A stretch of 64,000 nucleotides of DNA, taken from Chrysoporthe austroafricana (taxonomy: Eukaryota; Ascomycota; Sordariomycetes; Diaporthales; Cryphonectriaceae). Below are positions 57,383 to 64,000 of this stretch, piece by piece; the stretch's first letter is position 1, and every line of letters begins with the position of its first letter. Under the pieces are notes generated by a model. It searched no databases. It was given only the letters and a program-made list of their open reading frames with translations, and was not told where the DNA came from. A program made the translations under genes and the position numbers. Location: contig JYIP02000018.1 of NCBI GenBank assembly GCA_001051155.2, forward strand, positions 62,001 through 126,000. Reading direction: 5' to 3'.

Positions 57383-60300
57383 ATGGCACCCCAGACCCCG
57401 TTTTCGTCCAATAACCAAGCCCTTTAGGAAGAAGCTCTAATCGTCCTTACTAACGAGCAATTCCAATAATAGAACGTAGCTTTGTACTAATAGCTTGAGG
57501 AAGTCAAGAATGAGGTTATTTGCCTTAATGCCTTCCAGCAAGCCAAGGCTTTCAAGCTTGATAAACCCGGCCCGTACAAAAGCATTCGGGAAGATTTCCA
57601 AGCTTTCTTAACGCAATTCAAAGCCTATTTCAAGCATTACGGAACTCAGTTCAGGACTATTTATGACAAAATCGATTTCGCAGGAAGTCGCCTTAAAAGA
57701 ACGGCCTTCCAGTAATAAGAGCCAACCTTTCGCGACTATTTGGATAATAATGAAGAATTTCGCTCGGAAGATACTAAGCGTATCTTCTAGCGCTATGCCA
57801 ATTTCGAATTAGCTTTTACCAAGACTTTTGGAAACCCGGACGAACGACGTACCGCAATACGGCAGCTGGAAGCATTCCGACAAACCGGTTCAGCCGCGGA
57901 CTATACGGCCAAATTCCGGCAAATCGTTGCCTATCTCGATTATAAAGATAAGCCTCTTATAGATGCCTATTACGCGGGACTTAAAAAAAAAATCAAGGAC
58001 AAACTTTATAAGGAAAACCGATTCGAGAAACTTAACGAGTTTATTAATAAGGCAGTCCGTATTGATAACTGACTATACGAATAACAGCAATAATAGCAGA
58101 AGAATTACGGTACTGCCTTACAGTATTAGCCAAATACTGGGAAGCGCAAGTTCTAATATAAGGGCAAAAATAGTACGGCCTATTTAAGCATTACGTATGC
58201 TAGGCCTATAGAACTAAATACCTTTATACGTAAGCAATGCAAGGGGGTTATTTATTATAATTGCGGTAAAAAAGGCTATATCGCTTGCAATTATCGGCAG
58301 GAATAGAAAAGGCGAGAATGGAAGCTAGTCCCGGAAAAACAGCTTAATATCGCCTGGCAATAGGAACCCGATTAGCTAGACAAAAACATCTTACTGGAAC
58401 AAGCAAGGGACTTTAATTATAGCAGCCTCAGCTGGATAGCCTGCTATTATGATTATTACGTACTGCACCTCTCAGAAAAGGAAGGTTCAGGATAGTTCTT
58501 ACGCAAATTTCAGGGGTAACGGCAACTCGCTATAGGCAAGAAAAGCCTATTCTATAATATTGCCATCCAGGATAGCGATTCTGACTGTTCTAGCGAGAAA
58601 TCCTTACGAAACGAAAAAAATTTAAGGAAATACCCCTTGAATTACTATCTGGAACGATAATAGAACAATATAGTAAAAGAAGAAACGGGTATTACGCAAT
58701 TAGTATTATCGATACTTAGCGATACTATCGAAGAATTAGCATACCCTGACAAATAGCCAAATAACCTATTAATTCCAGTCCTTAACGAAGAATTATCAGA
58801 AAAAATAGCCCGCTATTAGCAAAAGAATTGCCAGGATTGCAGCAAATAGATATCCAAATATACGGAAATAGAGCATATTATTTATAGGCTTATAACAAAA
58901 GAACTCTTCCAAAAGATACCATTCCAGAATAGTAAATACTTACTCTAAGAAAACGGAAGGATCAGTTATTTATATTTTCGTTATTATGAATTTGCTTGGA
59001 TTAGCTGTATTTATTATAATTGCCAGATATATTTCAGCGAGAAAATCAAATACGATTGATTTTTACTTAGGGAATAGGACCAATTGATTTATCCCGTTAC
59101 GGAAAAAAGAAGAAGATATAGAAAAGTCTTGCATATCGAAAACAATAACGCATATATAGGACTACCCGATAACTGCTTACGAATATATATTGACGGAAAA
59201 ACTACGTAAGGGCAATGCTACGTAACAGCATATTCTATATATGCATTAGATAAGGCCAAAAAATGGCATAAGCTGCAGAAAATCGAGAAGAATTGGCAGC
59301 AAGGCCATACTTAAGCAAAAAGGCTAGCATAATAAATAGCGAGAAATATCCAAAATACCCCAAAAGGGAAAGATCGCCTGTAATGGGATAGCAGCCGATC
59401 AGGATTATAAGGTCCTTATATGCTACTAATAAAGAAAGCGAAAAGCATATTATTCTGGATGCTTATATCAAAGGATAGCGATATAGCGCATTACTGGATA
59501 GCGGTATACAAAGAAACTTCATTTTGCCAAAAGTCGTTAATAGGGAACGAATCCTCTAGATGCAAAAGAAGGATTCCTATAAGCTTAATACTGTAAAAGG
59601 AAAATCGGTTGCATATAACCTAAATATAATCGATATAGAAACTGATTATTTATTTATTTCGATCCAAAGCCTTATAACGAATATTACTTTTAATATTACA
59701 AATATGGCATAGCACGAATTAATCTTAGGAATACCTTGGCTTAGAAAATATAACTTTCGAATCGATTGGATTACTGGCCAGATTTTATGGAAATAAGCCG
59801 TACTTACTGAAAAGGTTGCAATTATTAGTAGAGGAAGAGACTTAGTTACTAAGGACAGCACAAACGAAATGCGCTCAAACAAGCTTACGAATACCCCTAA
59901 AGCAGAAAGGCAGATTATAATACAAAGAAGGGTTACGGATACCTTGAACTTCCAGACGAAAATTAAAGACGGACCAAGATTATAAGTAACTATCGACTAA
60001 TAAAGGTTTGGTCAAGTACGGAGCAATACGAGGGAATATAGATTATAGAACTACAAAGAAATACAGTTCCTATAGCACGAATATACCAGAAGGCAATTTG
60101 GCTCGGTACCCGACAAATACCCGAAATTACCAGGAACGAGAAAATCTTAAAGACAAGAAGCTAGCGAAGCAAAATACGCATAGCGATACCTTATATTCCT
60201 ACAAATCGCAAAAGACGAAGAAAGATTGCTGCTAGACCTCAGAAACGTATTACGGGAATATTACGAATTTAAGAAACTATAGCAAGGAAAATTCGATAAC

Positions 60301-62056
60301 GGCTTACCTGAATATAGCCCTTTCGATTATAAGATCCTATTAAAAAAGGGAACGAAACTACAGAACTACCCTATCTATAAGCTTGATCCGGTAAAACTTA
60401 AGGCATTTAAGGAATATATCGACGAAAACCTCAAAAGAGATTATATACGGAAATTACGATTACCGGCAGGATATTCAATCTTATTTATTCCAAAAAAGAA
60501 TAGCAAATTACGATTCTGCATGAACTATTAACAACTTAACGATATTACGATTAAGAATCGGTACCCCTTCCTGCTAATAGGAAAAATGCGAGACCGCTTG
60601 ATAGGAACAAAATAGTTTACTATTCTAGACCTTAAAGAAGGATATTATTATATCCAGATCAAAGAAGATAATATCTGGAAAATAGCATTCAGGATTCGTT
60701 ACGGATATTTTGAATATATAATCTTACTTTTTGGTTTGACTAATATACTTGCGTTTTTCCAAGAAATGATCAATGATATCTTTCGCGAATACTTGGATAC
60801 TATCGTTATCGTCTATCTTGATAATATCCTTATCTATTCCAAAGATTTCGCATTATATAAATAGTACGTATAATAAATATTTCAAACGTTACAGGATAAT
60901 AAGTTCCTTATAAAACCAAGCAAATGCCAGTTTTATTAGCAAAAAATCGACTATTTAAGCTATACTATCGAACCAGGACAAATTAGCATGCAAAAAGATA
61001 AAGTTCGAGCAATAAAAGAATAGCTTATATTAGGAAAGATTAAGGAAGTCAGAGCATTCTTTAAGTATGCTAACTTCTACTGACAATTCATTCGGGATTA
61101 TAGCAAAATTGCACGCTCGCTTACGGACCTTACGAAAAAAGACTGCAAATTCGAATGGATTAAGGAAATATAAGAAGCATTCGATAAAATCAAAAAACGA
61201 GTTACGACAAAACCTATACTTTGCAAGGCAAACTCAAATAAACTATTTGAAATCGAGACCGATATATCAGATTACGTATTTGGCGGATAACTAGGTTAGC
61301 GAGACGATTAAGGATATCTCAGGATCGTAAGCAATTTCTTAAAAAAACTAAACGGCTCAGAATTCAATTACGGCATCCCGGACAAAAAATTAATAGCGAT
61401 TATTAAAGCATTTAAAGAATAGCAGTACTATTTAATCGGAACAAAATACTAGATAATAGTATATTCAGATTACAAAAACCTAATAATATTTATAATAATA
61501 AAAGTTCTAAATAAGCGATAAGTTAGATAGGCAGAATTCCTCTTACAGTTTGACTTAAAAATCGTATATTGCAAGGGATTAGAAAATAGCAGAGCGGATG
61601 CCTTTAGCAAGCGAGCAGATTACTAGAATACGGAACCCAAAGAATTGCAAAATATTTTCAGGCAGGATAAAGACGGCAGTCTAGTAAACGAAACAAGAGA
61701 ATTCAATACGATTATCAGGATCGAGAACCAGGAAAGAAATCCTGAAAATATAATTCCCGAAAAACAAGACGAATATATCAGAACCATATATAATATACCA
61801 GCATATAGTTACCAAGGAATCAGAGCTATTTACGAAAGAATCAAGAGATACTGGAACTTGCCAGGATTTAGACGAAAAATCGAAAGAATCTTACGAGAAT
61901 GCGATAGCTGCAGGAAGAATAAGATCGAATACTATAAGCTCTATGGGTTGCTCCAACCATTCCCGGTTCCGGAAGCAATTTGGAAATCTATTAGCTGGGA
62001 TTTCATTACCAAGCTACCCTTCTTACGAGAACCCTTAACTAAAATGCAATATAATA
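57383..62056 (+). pseudogene. gag-pol of the right-hand Gypsy copy, interrupted
   Basis: Collinear with the inner element's gag-pol (17682-22340) and similarly riddled with TAG/TAA stops at former Gln or Trp codons. RT has Asn in place of the second catalytic Asp. It ends in the integrase core. Confidence 0.8.
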
Positions 62057-62473
62057 TGTTATGAATGCTGCAGCAAATCCTTAGATGGGCTGTAGGGATA
62101 AGGGGTTTTATGCTAACAAGAGCGATGCCAAGTACTGTCTTGAACTTCAGGACGAATTCACTGAGTATTGCAAGGTTCATAAGCCAATATAGCTATCAAT
62201 AGTAGGGTCCAATTGATATTTAGATTAATGACTGAAAGTCTTATCTAATTATCTAGCCGATAGTTCTTCCAGCCTTATATATCCATATTTTTTTTAGTCC
62301 TTGGCTTATCGCTGCTTATCGGAGCTTATAGCTGCTTATCGAGCCCCGGTAAGCCCGGTTAAGCTCTGATAACCCTAACCCTGGCTTACGTAATCTTTGC
62401 GGGGTACGTATTTTCATTCTCTTGATTTGGCCCTAAGTCAGGGTTTATCCTTTTGTATGTTGGTTCATAATAT
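62057..62473 (-). repeat. LTR of the reverse-oriented right-hand Gypsy copy
   Basis: TGTTATGAATGC...TTCATAATA, 417 bp; contains (reverse) TTAGGG-like CCCTAACCCTGG near 62382, TATATATCC near 62276 and GCTTATCGCTGCTTATCGG repeats near 62307-62340. Confidence 0.85.
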
Positions 62474-62589
62474 CATCCTTCCTCTATCGGTTATTGTCCC
62501 CAACAATGCTTTGTAAGTATCCTTATTCGGCAAGTTTCTCATCGCACCTTCCTTATTGAAATATCTTACAGAGTCGGCAAGTCTCGTAA

Positions 62590-63216
62590 TTCCTCGTTTA
62601 CTCTTTCTTCCAAGAGTCTTGCCCGCCTTGAGCGATTTTCGTTTATCGAATCTCGAGAGTACGAAATCATGCTTTGTTCGCTCTATCTTGAAAAGGGCTT
62701 GTCGTATCGTATAGTAGATAGGGTTAAGAGTTGTTCTAATTGTACGAAACGGGGGCGTTCTTGCAATACTGGACGGGTTCCGTTATTGTCTTGTAAGCTT
62801 CCCTTTTCCTTCTTCTTGCTCTTCTCATTCTTCTTCCTAATCCTATTATAGTCTTACGAGTTACCGATAAATTGTCCCGGATTGATAGTCGTAAAGTTGA
62901 AAAGGAAGAGCAGCTTCTCGAGTTTCAATCCCGCATAACCGAATCCTTGGCTCGTCTTGTACGGCTAAAGAAATAGCGCCGCTTCCTCCAGAAGAAAGGG
63001 ATAAAGTTGGTGAATTAAGGTCTGGAAAAAGAAGAGCGTAATCGTATAGCCGTTAAAATATAAGCGGTAATTTCCGAAAAGTCTGCAGCTGCGGTTGCGG
63101 ATCCTTCTTTTAATGGTTTTGACTGGAATTCCGTAAGTATAGGTAATTCTGTAATGGACTGGTCTGGTTTTTTGGGTAAAGCTAGTTCCTATTCTGGATC
63201 CGGGCAGTCTTCCTAA
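62590..63216 (+). pseudogene. Antisense Cys-rich ORF of the right-hand Gypsy copy
   Basis: Plus strand, opposite to this element's pol. The N-terminal part contains a C-x2-C-x6-C motif (CSNCTKRGRSC, about 62731-62763), like the first half of a Zn2Cys6 finger with its basic residues. The C-terminal part ends FNGFDWNSVSIGNSVMDW, then SSYSGSGQSS before the stop at 63214-63216, parallel to the end of the ORF at 23386. Frame changes around 62800-62880 and a few stops break it. Confidence 0.6.
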
Positions 63217-63282
63217 GTAATTCGGGTAAATGGAATCTTCATATACTTATTCCTTTCCGTTATTGTTTATCCAGGTAATCTG

Positions 63283-64000
63283 CTAATGCTCGAAATGCAT
63301 TTTGTAAGTTGGACTTGGGTTCTTACGAATTTTTACTTGCCGGGTAGTCTTTCCATTTGACAAGGTATTCGGGGTTATAATCTGGTCCGCGATATCTGAA
63401 AATTCGTTCGATCTCGTATTCTGGCTCGTTACTCTCGACTTGAATGCTTCTATCTGTTTTGGTTATTCTTAATACTGGTTCGAGGAGCAAGATATGGAAT
63501 ACCGGATAGATTTTCATTCTATGGGATAGCGCGAGTTCGAAATTGACATTTGAGATTTTCCTTAGGATTTTGAATAGTCCCAATTTCTTGTAATCCAGTA
63601 AGTGAGAGGGTCTTGTTATTTTAATGTATTCTTTCTGTCGAATAAGGTAGACTTTATCCCTTTCCTATAGGATTAGTCCCTCGATCCTTTTGGAATTGGC
63701 ATATTTCGTTATTCTTTCTTGTACGAACTTCAGTTCCTTCTGGAATTCTTTCTGAACCTTCTTGATTCTTCTAATTCGTCTTTCTGCAGCTTTTGCATTT
63801 GCTCCTAATATCTTGTCGTAATAGGCTATCGGGTTATAGCTATAGAGTGCATAGAATGGCGATTTCTTTGTCATGCTTATATTTGCGCTATTATATGCAA
63901 ATTGCGCTAAAAGTAGGAAGTCGATTCAGTTATCCTATTCGTAGTTTACGTAATATCGTAAATATTGCTTGACAATCTGGTTAGTTCTTTCTGTTTGTCC
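63283..64000 (-). pseudogene. Integrase C-terminus and chromodomain of the right-hand Gypsy copy
   Basis: Minus strand. The chromodomain reads YEIERIFRYRG...YLVKWKDYPASKNS (about 63330-63425). Upstream are the Gypsy integrase GPY/F-like region (GLFKILRKISNVNFELAL) and SPFYALYSYNPIAYYDK near 63820-63870. Three open stretches are separated by stops. Truncated by the window edge. Confidence 0.8.

Larger units (their letters stand above)
57056..62056 (+). mobile_element. Ty3/Gypsy copy, 5' LTR shortened, pol cut by a second insertion
   Basis: The 5' LTR (57056-57320, 265 bp, TGTTATGAA...TTTATAACA) lacks about 150 bp compared with the 417-bp LTR at 62057, including the TATA box. gag starts at ATG 57383 (MAPQTPFSSNNQAL) and shows the same zinc-knuckle decay (YYNCGKKGYIACNY near 58252-58295). 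Protease and RT follow, with the catalytic box YLDNILIYS at 60812-60838. After RNase H, the integrase N-terminus has an intact-looking zinc region (CDSCRKNKIEYYKLYG near 61900). The frame 61645-62064 is the longest open stretch. The element is broken in the integrase core (KMQYN) by the LTR at 62057. Confidence 0.85.
62057..64000 (-). mobile_element. Reverse-oriented Gypsy copy, runs off the window
   Basis: A 417-bp LTR (62057-62473) is followed by the plus-strand antisense ORF and by pol on the minus strand from the window edge down to about 63283. It is inserted in the integrase of the element 57056-62056. The sequence is less AT-shifted than the left block. Confidence 0.85.

Noticed and set aside
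1..64000. CRISPR arrays, operons, ribosome-binding sites, rRNA genes
   Set aside because: The window is eukaryotic and none of the repeats has the spaced direct-repeat structure of a CRISPR array; no rRNA-like sequence was seen.

Overview
The window looks like nuclear DNA of a filamentous ascomycete (Pezizomycotina). Genes have short introns of about 50-110 bp with GT-AG or, once, GC-AG borders, and the protein families are typical of these fungi (HET domain, fungal PD-(D/E)XK-like proteins, CPS/KS-type diterpene cyclase, berberine-bridge-type oxidase, GMC oxidoreductase, rhodopsin-like membrane protein). Long AT-rich blocks of dead LTR retrotransposons carry C-to-T and G-to-A damage that repeatedly turns Gln/Trp codons into stops, as expected from repeat-induced point mutation (RIP). 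I cannot name the species.

Layout. (1) 0-7 kb: a large HET-domain gene (357-4201, +) and a PD-(D/E)XK-like gene (5175-6788, -). (2) 7.4-34.6 kb: a nested retrotransposon block. A reverse-oriented Gypsy element (9295-34601) was entered by a larger, forward chromodomain element (11286-29325, target duplication TAGCT). That one was entered by a third, forward Gypsy element (17163-24541, duplication ATAAG/ATAAA). A solo LTR (8586-9042, duplication CTTAA) sits in an older LTR to the left. (3) 34.6-39.1 kb: gene-poor spacer with two hairpins and one unidentified ORF. (4) 39.1-54.7 kb: a compact, apparently intact terpenoid biosynthetic cluster: FAD-linked oxidase (-), seven-helix membrane protein (+), cytochrome P450 (+), bifunctional copalyl diphosphate/ent-kaurene-type diterpene synthase (+), NmrA-like reductase (-) and GMC oxidoreductase (+). 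(5) 55.8-64 kb: a pogo/Fot1-like transposase remnant and another pile-up of Gypsy copies, the last running off the window.

How the genes may work together (inference). The CPS/KS enzyme would fold geranylgeranyl diphosphate through its class II (DADD) and class I (DEFME, NSE) sites into a labdane-related polycycle. The P450 would hydroxylate it. The FAD oxidase, GMC enzyme and NmrA-like enzyme would adjust alcohol, ketone or alkene oxidation states. No GGPP synthase, transporter or transcription factor is visible, so precursor supply and control must lie outside the window or be shared with primary metabolism. All six exon models close in frame with plausible splice sites; the product is not predictable from sequence alone.

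The most unusual signals are in the mobile elements. A Cys-rich/coiled-coil ORF lies antisense to pol at the 3' end of three Gypsy copies and is much less damaged than the sense genes. A long accessory ORF of unknown function lies between the chromodomain and the 3' LTR of the large element. A conserved inverted repeat encloses the TATA box of several LTR types.
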